A DNA stretch of 64,000 nucleotides, from NCBI GenBank assembly GCA_028724885.1, contig JAQYTJ010000036.1, positions 62,001-126,000 on the forward strand, given 5' to 3'. Source of the DNA: Bacteroidales bacterium (lineage in GTDB: Bacteria; Bacteroidota; Bacteroidia; Bacteroidales; UBA932). Every line of letters begins with the position of its first letter. The stretch's first letter is position 1. The notes below the pieces were generated by a model. It saw only the letters and a list, made by a program, of their open reading frames with translations, searched no databases and was not told the origin of the DNA. Below, one piece after another: positions 20,101-27,875 of the stretch. A program made the translations under genes and the position numbers.

Positions 20101-20300
20101 TTCCTATGGCCGTCGGCCAAGGGGAAGGTGCAGAGATGTGGAGGCCTCTTGGCCTTACGGTAGCCTGGGGCCTTACGGTTTCGACCGTCGTCACCCTTAT
20201 TCTGATCCCTGTGATCTACTGCGCAGTGAGCTCTTTCCAGGAGAAGCGCAGGCAGCGCAAGGAGCAGAAAAATGCCGAGACGAAAATTGCGAAAGCATAG
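17172..20300 (+). CDS. RND multidrug efflux transporter, HAE1 (AcrB) type
   Basis: This 1042-residue inner membrane proton-driven pump begins with the usual cytoplasmic MSLYKSSVNRPV leading into helix 1. It has two periplasmic porter loops, the helix cluster after residue 330 and the essential TM4 Asp pair in AIGMVVDDSIVVLENISTHL (near 395-414). The second half repeats the pattern (GLLILIGIVVKNGIVLIDYT near 920). The paired Asp and overall length favour drug or hydrophobic-compound efflux over metal (HME) transport; the actual substrate is unknown. It is the third gene of the tetR-associated operon. Confidence 0.94.
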   Translation: MSLYKSSVNRPVTTALVFLAFAIFGVFSLVRTPLALFPDFDANIVMVMSSYPGASASDVESNVTKVLENSLNSVENLKDMTSNSKENISIVVLEFKYGTDIDQACNDVRDKLDLVSQSLPDGASTPVLFKFGMDDMPVLILSAQAGESLPGLEKILDDKVTTPLGRVDGVGSVLVVGAPEREIQVYCDPDKLQAYGLSVSTISQILGAENRNIPSGNIDIGSETYTLRVEKEFKDPQEMLDVVVGQSNGHLVYLRDVATIFDGPQEKSQESFTNGMQSAMIAITKQTGSNTVNVIRGVNEKLAEVAPTLPSDIKISTVIDSSDNIINTIGSLKETILITLLVVMLVVFIFLGRWRATFIVILSIPIALLGSLVYLFATGNTLNIISMSALSIAIGMVVDDSIVVLENISTHLERGEKPKEAAIHGTEEVGISVMASTLTMFCVFLPLTMVSGMAGILFKQLGWIVSIIMAISLAASLSLVPMLCSKMLTNKKKTGKLHRMIFDPVEKFLGNISNGYSRIINWAVSHKVLVVTICAAIFVAVLVFLGPGIKTEFFPNQDQGRLTVEIQLPVGTEQTVTGDFAKKFADRLHEEIPEIKVLQYRFGQASSDNTMASIQSNGSNIVSMNINLGSMEQRKRSSTEIADIIRKDLRDYPEVRKATVREGMGGVGGASSVELEIYGYDFEETESIAREIQSKMLENEAFSQVTLSRDEYTPEYLIDFDRTKLAINGLNSTIAAAAFSAAMSGSVTSVYREEGEEYDIRVRYPKNYRASIEDIANTIVYTPTGNAVRIKDLGTIQEGFVPPTIERKNRERYIDVNGVVARGHALSDAVAATEQIVKGTSMPSNITTDIGGSYEDQQDMFGDLLTLMVLIVILVYMVMASQFESFISPLVIMFSVPFAITGVILGLRIGNTPLSVMAMIGLLILIGIVVKNGIVLIDYTNLMRERGMSIVEASVTAARSRLRPILMTTLTTVLGMIPMAVGQGEGAEMWRPLGLTVAWGLTVSTVVTLILIPVIYCAVSSFQEKRRQRKEQKNAETKIAKA

Positions 20301-20325
20301 GAAATATTAATATATCGCATTGAAT

Positions 20326-20634
20326 ATGAAAGCATTATTTATATCGTACAATCAAGGATTCGGACACGATGTCCTGCGTCTTCTGGATCGGGAACACCAG
20401 AGAGGGTTCACTCAGTGGCTGGATATTCAAGGTCGCGGTGAGATGAATGGCGAGCCGCATTATGGCAATCATGCCTGGCCGGTTCAGAACAACGCAATTC
20501 TGACTGTCGTGAAAGATGACCAGAAAGCCAGGCATCTGCTCGCTGAACTAGACAAAATGGACAAGGCATCGCCGGATCTCGGCCTGAGGACTTTCCTTTG
20601 GAATGTTGAGGAGTCGACTCTTCCTGAAGAATAG
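20326..20634 (+). CDS. Small PII/CutA-like protein linked to the efflux operon
   Basis: This 102-residue cytoplasmic protein lies 25 bp after the RND pump gene on the same strand. The pattern of strands and the GEPHYGNHAWPVQNNAILTV segment resemble small ferredoxin-like proteins (PII/CutA fold) that I associate with RND operons of Bacteroidales, but I cannot assign a named family with certainty. No catalytic residues are evident; a ligand-sensing or trimeric regulatory role for the pump is an inference. A TTG start two codons upstream is possible, but the ATG at 20326 is preferred. Confidence 0.6.
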   Translation: MKALFISYNQGFGHDVLRLLDREHQRGFTQWLDIQGRGEMNGEPHYGNHAWPVQNNAILTVVKDDQKARHLLAELDKMDKASPDLGLRTFLWNVEESTLPEE

Positions 20635-20648
20635 TAATCTTTTTTCCT

Positions 20649-20696
20649 TATATTTGTTTCGGAACGGAAATTGCGAGGTTCTGTTCCGAAATTTTT
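20649..20696 (+). promoter_or_regulatory. Overlapping -7 box and terminator hairpin before trxA
   Basis: TATATTTG at 20649-20656 matches the -7 consensus. It is immediately followed by a perfect 9-bp stem, TTTCGGAAC (20657-20665) with GTTCCGAAA (20683-20691), and five T. The hairpin probably ends the efflux operon. The predicted start of a transcript from the box would fall inside the left arm, so the trxA message would not form the full hairpin. Confidence 0.5.
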
Positions 20697-20709
20697 AAAC
20701 TTTTGTATC

Positions 20710-21021
20710 ATGGAAATAATTGCGACAAACGAAAATTTTAATGATTTGGTTTCTTCAGGCGTAGTTCTGGCAGATTTCTGGGCTACTTGGTGCGGCCCAT
20801 GCCGCGCTCTTGCCCCTACTGTAGAGGCTATTGCAAACGAATATGACGGTAAGGTTAAGGTCGTCAAATGCAACGTGGACGAGTGCGATGCACCTGCCGG
20901 AGAGCATGGGATACGGAATATTCCGACACTGCTTTTCTTCAAAGACGGGAAAGTCGTAGACAAGCTGGTCGGCAACGTCCCTAAAAACGAAATCACTACC
21001 AAACTTAATACACTGTTATAA
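20710..21021 (+). CDS. trxA: Thioredoxin
   Basis: This 103-residue cytoplasmic thioredoxin has the active site WCGPC at residues 27-31, the cis-Pro in NIPTLLFFKDGK and the conserved Asp in LADFWA. It reduces protein disulfides using thioredoxin reductase. The ATG at 20710 gives a normal-length protein; an upstream in-frame ATG at 20671 lies inside the terminator hairpin and would add 13 atypical residues. It is followed after 9 bp by an outer membrane barrel gene. Confidence 0.95.
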   Translation: MEIIATNENFNDLVSSGVVLADFWATWCGPCRALAPTVEAIANEYDGKVKVVKCNVDECDAPAGEHGIRNIPTLLFFKDGKVVDKLVGNVPKNEITTKLNTLL

Positions 21022-21030
21022 ATTTTCATT

Positions 21031-21660
21031 ATGAAAAGGCTATTCTTTATTCTTGCCATCTCTTGCATGGCAACGGTAGGAATGAATGCCCAGCGTTACA
21101 ATAGGGCATCATTCGGAATAATCGGTGGGCTCACTTCCTCAAAGTCACATGTGAAGGATGTGGATGCCAGCTCCCTTTCTCTTTATCATGTCGGTATCAC
21201 CGCACAGCTGCCGCTTGTCTCCGGATTAGCGATTCAGCCGAGCCTTCTTTATCAGGTTAAAGGAACGTCAGTCGGCAAAATTGATGACGCACAATGGAAA
21301 GATTTCGAAACCAAAGTTGGGTATCTGGAGCTTCCTGTCCAGATTCAGTGGGGGCCGGATCTCGGGTTCTTGCGCCCTTATGCCTTCGCAGAGCCTTTCG
21401 TGGGCTACCGACTTGGGTCCAGCAATGATGGCCAGGCAAAAACTATCAAGAGCGAACTCAAGAAAGCTGAATATGGCCTTGGCGTGGGCGCCGGATTGGA
21501 TTTCTGGAAACTGCAATTTTCAATCAAGTATTTCTGGAATTTCGGGAATATCTATGACTCCGGCAATATCGCAGACACGGTGGGCGACAAGGTTCGCGAT
21601 GCCGTCAATGACGGAAACAACTTCAATGGCGTAGCTGTCTCGCTGGCGTTTTTCTTCTAA
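21031..21660 (+). CDS. PorT-like outer membrane beta-barrel protein
   Basis: The 209 residues start with a signal peptide (RLFFILAISCMATVGMNAQ). The body has Gly-rich amphipathic strands characteristic of the OMP_b-brl_2 / PorT family: FGIIGGLTSS near the start, LAIQPSLLYQVKG in the middle and VAVSLAFFF as the terminal strand. These barrels are abundant in Bacteroidota and most have no known function. It sits between trxA and the LOG gene, 8-11 bp from each, so it is probably in one transcript with them. Confidence 0.75.
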   Translation: MKRLFFILAISCMATVGMNAQRYNRASFGIIGGLTSSKSHVKDVDASSLSLYHVGITAQLPLVSGLAIQPSLLYQVKGTSVGKIDDAQWKDFETKVGYLELPVQIQWGPDLGFLRPYAFAEPFVGYRLGSSNDGQAKTIKSELKKAEYGLGVGAGLDFWKLQFSIKYFWNFGNIYDSGNIADTVGDKVRDAVNDGNNFNGVAVSLAFFF

Positions 21661-21671
21661 ATAGGAATTTG

Positions 21672-22214
21672 ATGTCAGGAGAAAAGAGACTTGCGATTTT
21701 CTGCTCATCCAGCAGTGAGATAAATCCAAATTACAATCAGGCTGCGCGAGAACTCACTCGCGCGGCTTGTTCATTAGGCTACGTCATAGTGTCTGGCGGT
21801 ACGGTCAAAGGAACCATGGGTGTCGTCGCAGACGCGGTCGTCGAGTGTGGTGGAAAGCATGTCGGGGTGATTCCGAAATTCATGGCGGAAGTGGCTTACC
21901 CAAAGCTGTCCGAAGTCATCTGGACGGACACCATGTCTGAACGGAAGGAGGAGATGCGTCGAGGCACATGTGTGGCTGTGGCTCTTCCTGGCGGCATAGG
22001 AACATTAGACGAATTGATAGAAACCCTGACTCTGGCAAAGCTGAAACGGTACCATGGCAAAGTCTTCGCCCTGAATGTAGATGGCTTCTACGATCCACTT
22101 GCCAGTCTTTTGGACTTTTTCGTGTCCACGGGAATGCTTGACGAATGCTCTAGGAGCCTGATTGAATTTCCAAGCACGGTCACGGAATTTGCCGAAAGCC
22201 TTTCGAAGATATGA
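21672..22214 (+). CDS. LOG-family Rossmann-fold protein (TIGR00730 type)
   Basis: The 180-residue protein carries the nucleotide-binding turn VIVSGGTVKGTMGVVADA and the family motif PGGIGTLDELIETL (PGGxGTxxE). Relatives hydrolyse the N-glycosidic bond of nucleoside 5'-monophosphates (the cytokinin-activating phosphoribohydrolase reaction). The bacterial role is usually nucleotide salvage or unknown. A TTG directly before the ATG at 21672 is an alternative start. Its stop overlaps the start of the polyprenyl synthase gene as ATGA, so the two are translationally coupled. Confidence 0.85.
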   Translation: MSGEKRLAIFCSSSSEINPNYNQAARELTRAACSLGYVIVSGGTVKGTMGVVADAVVECGGKHVGVIPKFMAEVAYPKLSEVIWTDTMSERKEEMRRGTCVAVALPGGIGTLDELIETLTLAKLKRYHGKVFALNVDGFYDPLASLLDFFVSTGMLDECSRSLIEFPSTVTEFAESLSKI

Positions 22215-23194
22215 TCCTGGATGAAATAAGGTCATATCTTGGGGAAGACTGGAATTCAATCACAAGGCTGATTTCCGAGTCTTTGCGTAGCGACATAACG
22301 CTTCTGAATCTTACTAACGACTCGATACTTAAGAATTCCGGCAAGCAGCTCCGCCCAATGATATCCCTGCTTGTGTCAAGGGCATGTTCTCAAGGAAACA
22401 TCACCAATGATAGCATTCGCTACGCCGCTGCCGCAGAACTGCTGCACAACGCAACGTTGCTGCACGACGATGTGGCGGATTGCAGCGTCAAAAGACGAGG
22501 CAAGCCTACTGTCATGTCCATCTTGGGCAGCAATGCCTCTGTCCTGATAGGGGATTTCTGGCTCGTGAAGGCGATGAAAAGTATTCTTGATGCTGCAAAG
22601 AATACTGACAAGGTAATAAGAATATTTTCCAAGACGCTCAGCGATTTGGCTGAAGGGGAGATGCTCCAATTGCAGAAGGCTCAGACCGGGGACACCACCG
22701 AGGAGGATTACCTGAGGATTATATTCAATAAGACGGCGTCATTATTTGAGGCTGCGGCCTATTCTGCGGCTATTTCCGTTGATGCCGCTGCCGACGTGGT
22801 CTCAGCTATACGTGAATATTCCGTCTACCTAGGCTTGGCTTTCCAGATCCGCGACGATATGTTCGACTATTATGATGAGGGCGCGATTGGGAAGCCTGTG
22901 GGAATAGACTTGGACGAGCAGAAGATTACGCTGCCGCTTCTTTGCGCTTTAGAAACCGTGAGCAATGAAGAGGCTGATTACGTGAGGCAGAAAGTAAATG
23001 ACATTCATGAGAATCCTTCGTATAAGGCGGAGATCAGGGATTTCGTTTTCCAGCATGACGGCCTAGAAGGTGCCTGCGAGAAACTTCATGAATATGTTGA
23101 CAAGGCAATAAAATCTCTGTCTGTGCTTCCTAATTCGCAAGAAAAAAGCTATCTTGCACAGATTGCCGAATTCACGGCTGACAGGGACAAATGA
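22211..23194 (+). CDS. Polyprenyl diphosphate synthase
   Basis: This trans-isoprenyl diphosphate synthase of 327 residues extends allylic diphosphates with isopentenyl diphosphate. The first Asp-rich motif, DDVAD in LLHDDVADCSVKRRGKPT, is near residues 86-90 and the second, DDMFDY, near 216-221. The substrate-binding GKQLRP lies near residue 45. The residues before the first motif are small and compatible with a long-chain (octaprenyl-type) product for menaquinone, but chain length cannot be fixed from sequence. It overlaps both neighbours by ATGA. Confidence 0.9.
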   Translation: MILDEIRSYLGEDWNSITRLISESLRSDITLLNLTNDSILKNSGKQLRPMISLLVSRACSQGNITNDSIRYAAAAELLHNATLLHDDVADCSVKRRGKPTVMSILGSNASVLIGDFWLVKAMKSILDAAKNTDKVIRIFSKTLSDLAEGEMLQLQKAQTGDTTEEDYLRIIFNKTASLFEAAAYSAAISVDAAADVVSAIREYSVYLGLAFQIRDDMFDYYDEGAIGKPVGIDLDEQKITLPLLCALETVSNEEADYVRQKVNDIHENPSYKAEIRDFVFQHDGLEGACEKLHEYVDKAIKSLSVLPNSQEKSYLAQIAEFTADRDK

Positions 23195-24285
23195 GGCTTG
23201 AAGAAATAATTGGCAACGCTGATGCGGTGAAGTCGCTGGAATTCATGGTTTCCAGTGGACGCATTCCGCACGCTATGATGCTGTATGAGAATGACGGCTG
23301 TGGGGCTATGAAAATCGCCATGGCTTTTCTCGATTCCATATTCAATCATGACCATAAAGTTTCGGCCATGATTCATCCGGACGTTCACTACGTTTATCCG
23401 GTGGCCATTGGTTCTAAGGTGAACGAGAAGCAGGAAAACTTGCTGGCAGGGCTTTTCCTCCCATATTGGAGAGAATTGATGGTGAAAAATCCGTATTCAT
23501 TGGAAAATGAAGTCAGCTCAGCATTCGGCATTGAGGGAAAGCAGGCGGTAATTAATGTGGCAGAGGCTAGGGAAATCCTAGACAAAATATTCATATCATC
23601 TTTCGAAGGTGGGTGGAAGGCTATCGTCGTGTACCTTCCGGAGAAAATGAACCAGTCTTCTGCCAATGCCCTTCTCAAAGTGGTTGAGGAACCACCGGAT
23701 AAGACAATATTCATAATGATCACCCATGCGCCCGAAAAGGTGATGCCTACGATTTCTTCCAGGTGCCAGGCGATGAGGGTGATGCCATATTCAAAGGATG
23801 AAATCGTGAACATCCTGATTTCTGAATTTGGCAAAGGGCAGGCTGAGGCTGCTCAGGCTGCAGATATTGCTGGCGGCAGCGTAGGAGAAGCATTGCACTT
23901 TCTCTCGGACAGGGAAGATTATCAGGAGCAGATGGGCATATTCAAGGATCTAATGACGTCTCTCGCTGCCAGAGACCTTTTAGGTGCCTTGGCTTGTGGA
24001 GAAAGGGCTGCTGCGATGGCATCGCGTGAAAAACAGAAAGCTTTTTGTAAATTTGCAGGAGAATGTCTCAGAAAGATATTCCTGTTCCAGCAAAAACTTC
24101 CCGGGCTTTCGGCATATTCCGAAGAAGAGAGGCAATTTTTTTCGGCTTTGGCAGACCGAAGCAGGAGAAATTTTCCTAGGCAGGCTTTGGCTTGCTTTGA
24201 CAGGACCCGGATGCTGCTAGATCGCAACGTGAATCAGAAAATCATATTCTGTGATGTCGTGAACAGGCTTTACGGAATTTTTTAA
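23191..24285 (+). CDS. holB: DNA polymerase III delta' subunit (clamp loader)
   Basis: The 364-residue AAA+-fold protein belongs to the clamp loader that places the beta clamp on primed DNA. It begins with the delta'/gamma pattern EEIIGNADAVKSLEFMVSSG and IPHAMML. The Walker A position is degenerate (ENDGCGAMK), as expected for the non-hydrolysing delta' subunit. MNQSSANALLKVVEEPP and TISSRCQAMRV (sensor 1/SRC motif) follow. No zinc-binding Cys cluster is visible, which is common in Bacteroidota. It is translationally coupled to the upstream synthase gene and precedes the PSP1 gene by 9 bp, an order seen in many Bacteroidales. Confidence 0.88.
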   Translation: MRLEEIIGNADAVKSLEFMVSSGRIPHAMMLYENDGCGAMKIAMAFLDSIFNHDHKVSAMIHPDVHYVYPVAIGSKVNEKQENLLAGLFLPYWRELMVKNPYSLENEVSSAFGIEGKQAVINVAEAREILDKIFISSFEGGWKAIVVYLPEKMNQSSANALLKVVEEPPDKTIFIMITHAPEKVMPTISSRCQAMRVMPYSKDEIVNILISEFGKGQAEAAQAADIAGGSVGEALHFLSDREDYQEQMGIFKDLMTSLAARDLLGALACGERAAAMASREKQKAFCKFAGECLRKIFLFQQKLPGLSAYSEEERQFFSALADRSRRNFPRQALACFDRTRMLLDRNVNQKIIFCDVVNRLYGIF

Positions 24286-24294
24286 ATACGCATA

Positions 24295-25566
24295 ATGGAC
24301 AACGCATCGAAAGAAAATATAAAATTTGACTGCAACCGTGGCTGCATGGTCTCGAACAATCCTGAGACGGGGGAGTACTCATGCACATACAGGCGCGGAT
24401 GCTGCAAGCTGGAGGATTATAATTGGCTTATTGGCGTTCGCCAAGAGCAATTCAAGGACTTGTTCGAGGTTCGTTTCAAGGATACTCGTAAAGGAATTTA
24501 CATTAACGACTCTGGACAGAGCATAAAAATGGGTGATCTGGTCATCGTCGAGGCTGCTAATGGTCATGACTTCGGAATTGTGACTCTGGAGGGACCTGTA
24601 GTCGGTCGTCAGATGAAATGCAAGGGCATCGATCCTGATACGAATCCGCTCAAAAAGATTTATCGCAAGGCGAAGCCTTTCGATATCGCCAAATGGCAAG
24701 AATCGATTGCAAAGGAGCAAGATACGATGATTCAGGCTCGCAGAATTGCTGCAGAGCTAGGCCTTGATATGAAAATCGGTGATGTAGAATATCAGGGAGA
24801 CGGCACTAAGGCAATTTTTTATTACATTGCTGATGGGCGCGTGGATTTCCGCCAGCTGATTAAGGTTTTCGCCGAGGAGTTCCGCATCAGGATAGAGATG
24901 AAGCAAATCGGGGCACGTCAGGAGGCTGGCCTGATAGGTGGCCTCGGGGTGTGCGGCCGTGAACTTTGCTGTGCGAACTACTTTACGAATTTCCAGTCGA
25001 TATCGACATCGGCGGCTCGCGTGCAGGATTTGTCAATGAATCCGCAGAAGCTTGCCGGTCAGTGCGGAAAACTGAAATGCTGCCTGAATTACGAGGTGGC
25101 AGCCTATATGGAAGCGCAGTCACACATTCCAAAAATTAATGAGCCTCTCGAGTTCCAGGATGGTCATGCTTTCCTGGTGAAGACAGACATCCTTCGCGAG
25201 ACTATGTATTTCTCTTACGACAAAAATTCTTTGTCTGAGACATATCCCCTCTCTGCTCGTAAGGTAAAGGAAATCATTGAAATGAATAAATACGGAAAGA
25301 AGCCTGAGTCTTTAAAGCCAAATGTCGAGCCTTCTGCTGCGCCGGAATTCGTTTCCGCTGTCGGCGACGATGCGATAACAAGGTTTGACAAACGGCCTAG
25401 GAAAAATAAGAAACGCTGGAAGGGGAAGCGCGGCGCAGGCGATTACAAGGCAGATTCGGTTAACGTCAAGGCTGGTGAAAAGCAAGGTGTTCCGGCGGTC
25501 AGGCGTGCGGCACCTGCCGACAGGCGTGTCTCGTCGGACGGCCCGTCCATGAATAACGGCAATTAA
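24295..25566 (+). CDS. PSP1 C-terminal domain protein (RicT/YaaT-like)
   Basis: The 423-residue cytoplasmic protein has the PSP1 core (MGDLVIVEAANGHDFGIV near 80) followed by the C-terminal region with ICR-like helices (GARQEAGLIGGLGVCGRELC). It is Cys-rich: C-x3-C near 14-18, a CC pair in RRGCCKL, CGRELCC and CGKLKCC. These match the iron-sulfur ligands known for RicT/YaaT. In Bacillus the homologue works with RicA and RicF on RNA maturation; no such partners are nearby here. The C-terminal tail after residue 340 is Lys/Arg-rich and low complexity. It sits between holB and trmB. Confidence 0.85.
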   Translation: MDNASKENIKFDCNRGCMVSNNPETGEYSCTYRRGCCKLEDYNWLIGVRQEQFKDLFEVRFKDTRKGIYINDSGQSIKMGDLVIVEAANGHDFGIVTLEGPVVGRQMKCKGIDPDTNPLKKIYRKAKPFDIAKWQESIAKEQDTMIQARRIAAELGLDMKIGDVEYQGDGTKAIFYYIADGRVDFRQLIKVFAEEFRIRIEMKQIGARQEAGLIGGLGVCGRELCCANYFTNFQSISTSAARVQDLSMNPQKLAGQCGKLKCCLNYEVAAYMEAQSHIPKINEPLEFQDGHAFLVKTDILRETMYFSYDKNSLSETYPLSARKVKEIIEMNKYGKKPESLKPNVEPSAAPEFVSAVGDDAITRFDKRPRKNKKRWKGKRGAGDYKADSVNVKAGEKQGVPAVRRAAPADRRVSSDGPSMNNGN

Positions 25567-25589
25567 TCATCTATTGCTAAGTCTTTGGA

Positions 25590-26606
25590 ATGGGTCACGG
25601 GAAACTTCGAAAATTCGCTGAGAATGAGACTTTTAAGTGCCTCTTACAGCCTTCTGCCTCGGAAGTCATTGACAAGTCCGATGGTGGTTTCCGTGTGCTT
25701 GATCATCCTATTAAAGGTAATTGGAATTCGAAGATGTTTGCGAATGCTCAGCCTATCGTGCTGGAACTTGGCTGCGGACGAGGGGAGTACACGATTGACC
25801 TTTCTCGCAGAGTTCCGTCTAGCAATTATATCGGGATTGACATCAAGGGGGCAAGGCTATGGCAGGGGGCGAAGTATGCCGTCGAACATGATCTGCCGAA
25901 TGTTGCTTTCTTGCGAACTCGAATAGAATTGATCGAGGCGTTCTTTGCGCCGAGGGAAGTTTCTGAAATTTGGCTTACTTTTTCCGATCCGCAGCTAGGC
26001 AGTGCGAATAAGCGCCTGTCCAGCCCGGTTTTCTTGGAAAGATACAGAAAATTTCTTGCTTCAGGCGGACGCATTCACCTTAAGACGGACAGTCGCTTTC
26101 TTTATGAATACACTAAAGCTGTCGTAGTGGCGAATGGCCTGAATATCCTAGCCGCCACCACGGATCTTTACAACCCAAATGTGCCAATCAGCACCAGTCA
26201 CCCTCAACTTGATTCAGTACCTAATACCCCCCGTCATCCTGAACTTGATTCAGGATCTAACACCCCCCGTCATCCTGAACTTGATTCAGGATCTATTGTC
26301 TGTGAGCCTAGATTCCGGGTCAAGCCCGGAATGACAAGAGAGGATCTGTACGCATCCCTTCGTCATCCTGAACTTGATTCAGGATCTAATCGCAACAATG
26401 CGATTCCAGGGCTAGACAAAGAGATCATGGCAGCCCTGACCGATGTCCAGACATTCTACGAGCGGATGTTCATGAAGCAAGGCTACAAAATCAACTACCT
26501 CTGCTTCACGATAAGTCATGAAGGCCCATTCGTCACCCCATCAGACTTCGATTCCGATTACTGGCGCTCCATCGAAGGCCCCCGTAAATTTCTGCAGAAT
26601 GCATAG
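25590..26606 (+). CDS. trmB: tRNA (guanine-N7) methyltransferase with repeat-derived insertion
   Basis: TrmB methylates G46 of tRNAs with S-adenosylmethionine. The SAM-binding motif LELGCGRGEYTIDLS is near residues 59-73; IGIDIKGARLW, a PDP-loop analogue (FSDPQLGSANKRL), GGRIHLKTDSRFLYEY and the late TFYERMFMKQGYKINYL are all present. At 338 residues it is roughly 80 longer than usual. The excess (about residues 197-277) is encoded by copies of a dispersed palindromic repeat that stay in frame and read RHPELDSGS three times. The insertion lies between the last beta-strand elements, so the core could still fold. The FSDP form of the loop, lacking the second Pro-rich Trp part, also differs from textbook TrmB. 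Confidence 0.9.
   Translation: MGHGKLRKFAENETFKCLLQPSASEVIDKSDGGFRVLDHPIKGNWNSKMFANAQPIVLELGCGRGEYTIDLSRRVPSSNYIGIDIKGARLWQGAKYAVEHDLPNVAFLRTRIELIEAFFAPREVSEIWLTFSDPQLGSANKRLSSPVFLERYRKFLASGGRIHLKTDSRFLYEYTKAVVVANGLNILAATTDLYNPNVPISTSHPQLDSVPNTPRHPELDSGSNTPRHPELDSGSIVCEPRFRVKPGMTREDLYASLRHPELDSGSNRNNAIPGLDKEIMAALTDVQTFYERMFMKQGYKINYLCFTISHEGPFVTPSDFDSDYWRSIEGPRKFLQNA
26196..26387. repeat. In-frame palindromic repeat cluster inside trmB
   Basis: Four units of a 27-bp repeat occur at 26196-26222 (degenerate), 26232-26258, 26268-26294 and 26361-26387. The last three are identical, beginning CGTCATCCTGAACTTGATTC, with inner arms ATCCTGAA/TTCAGGAT. A second palindrome, ATTCCGGG-TCAAG-CCCGGAAT, sits at about 26312-26332. 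Unit spacings are 36, 36 and 93 bp, all multiples of three, so trmB stays open. The same modules occur in noncoding DNA at 9933-10073. This resembles the Rickettsia palindromic elements that invade coding sequences. Confidence 0.92.
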
Positions 26607-26659
26607 AACAGCCATATTCCCTGCTTCCCATCCCTTTCACAGATATTAATCTTTTTCGC

Positions 26660-26801
26660 AAAGCCCTGTCGCTGAATATGGCTTGTAGTGTACTGTAGAA
26701 GGGTGCCACGCGACATCGCTGGGTAAAAAAGTGGTCGATGTCGAGATACCCTGGCAAGGAATGGCCTCAGCGGCATGTCCCTCGACAGTCATCTGCGAGA
26801 T
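26660..26801. repeat. 142-bp direct repeat, left copy
   Basis: This copy and 27876-28017 are the same length and differ at only two positions by eye (C/T near 26710 and 26719). The repeat contains an internal inverted repeat, CGACATCG (26711-26718) with CGATGTCG (26736-26743). The copies lie 98 bp before and 65 bp after the HUH transposase-like gene, so they are candidate REP-type end sequences. Confidence 0.9.
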
Positions 26802-26898
26802 CAGGTTTCGTTTTTTGCTGGCATCAATCGAGATAATATTCTAAGAGGTCTTGGATATAACTGAAAATATGAGTAGCTTCAAAACATATTAATCTCGC

Positions 26899-27810
26899 TT
26901 GGACATGAAAAATTTTTACATACCAGATTCTGTTAATGATTGTTTCCACATTTACTCAAACGGCACCAATGTAAATCTCCTCTGTGAGACAAGAAAAGAC
27001 TATATATTCATAATGAATATGATAGCTGCTTCTTCCTTTGCTTGTAATGTCAGGATTCTAACAGACCAGGTAATGTCAACCCACTTCCATGCGATTATTT
27101 CTGGCACCGAAAGAAACTGCAACATATTTGCAAAAAGGATCATAGCAATATTGAACAGGTTCCTCAATGAGAAAGGCAGGTCATCTCATATTAATGGGGA
27201 TCTGGAAGTCAGCTTAGATCCGATCTATGATTCGGATGAATTAAAGAATAAAATAATATATGTCTATAGGAATGCCCTCTCTGCAAAATTCCCTTTGATG
27301 CCTTGGAAATATGAGTGGGGGCCGGGAGACATATATTTTGTTGATCACTCAGAACTGGAGAACATAGGCAGGCCTTTGAGTGAGTTGTCTTTGTATAGGC
27401 AAAGATTGACGTTCCATACCCATGTGAATTTGCCTCAGTGGTGGAGAATGACTGATGAATGCATGATTCTGCCACACTGTTATTTCGATTGGAAGAGGGT
27501 GGAGGATATTTTCGGTTCTTCTTACGTATTCATATCTTTTATCCATCAGAAGAAGGATCAGAAACTGGAACTTGAAGCCTGCTTTAAGCATAAACTTGTT
27601 CAGCAGGCGACTGAAGTAGAACTTCGTGAGGACGCAAAAAAATTGTTCAGAGATATGTTTGGCCGGGATCGTATTTCCATAGCTACTGTTCCGGAGAAAA
27701 TAGCGGTTGCCCGAAAATTGTGCCAGGATAACCGCGTCTATTCCGTCTCCATGTTAAGCCGTGTTGTTCTTTTGCCGCAAGAAATATTGGATAGCGTGTT
27801 AAATAAATAA
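26899..27810 (+). CDS. REP-associated tyrosine transposase-like (HUH) protein
   Basis: The 303-residue protein resembles the TnpA_REP/IS200-like Y1 transposases. The HUH motif is HFH at 62-64 in STHFHAIISG. About 55 residues later comes IIYVYRNALSAK followed by Pro, then YEWGPGDIYF, matching the catalytic-Tyr helix and W-SS-Y block of RAYT proteins (Y121 or Y123 as nucleophile). The C-terminal part (residues 200-300) is helical and may bind DNA. Such proteins nick and move REP/REPIN hairpin DNA and are usually single copy and vertically inherited. Here it is bracketed by two near-identical 142-bp direct repeats, each with an internal hairpin. The AT-rich composition agrees with its neighbours only loosely. 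Confidence 0.75.
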   Translation: MDMKNFYIPDSVNDCFHIYSNGTNVNLLCETRKDYIFIMNMIAASSFACNVRILTDQVMSTHFHAIISGTERNCNIFAKRIIAILNRFLNEKGRSSHINGDLEVSLDPIYDSDELKNKIIYVYRNALSAKFPLMPWKYEWGPGDIYFVDHSELENIGRPLSELSLYRQRLTFHTHVNLPQWWRMTDECMILPHCYFDWKRVEDIFGSSYVFISFIHQKKDQKLELEACFKHKLVQQATEVELREDAKKLFRDMFGRDRISIATVPEKIAVARKLCQDNRVYSVSMLSRVVLLPQEILDSVLNK

Positions 27811-27875
27811 TTTTATGGTTACGCAAAGTTATGCGTAAAGTCATTTTTGATGATTCGTCCGCATGTCCTCATTGT

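Noticed and set aside
26196..26387. CRISPR array
   Set aside because: Units are palindromic with tiny or coding-compatible spacers, no unique 30-bp spacers and no cas genes in the window.
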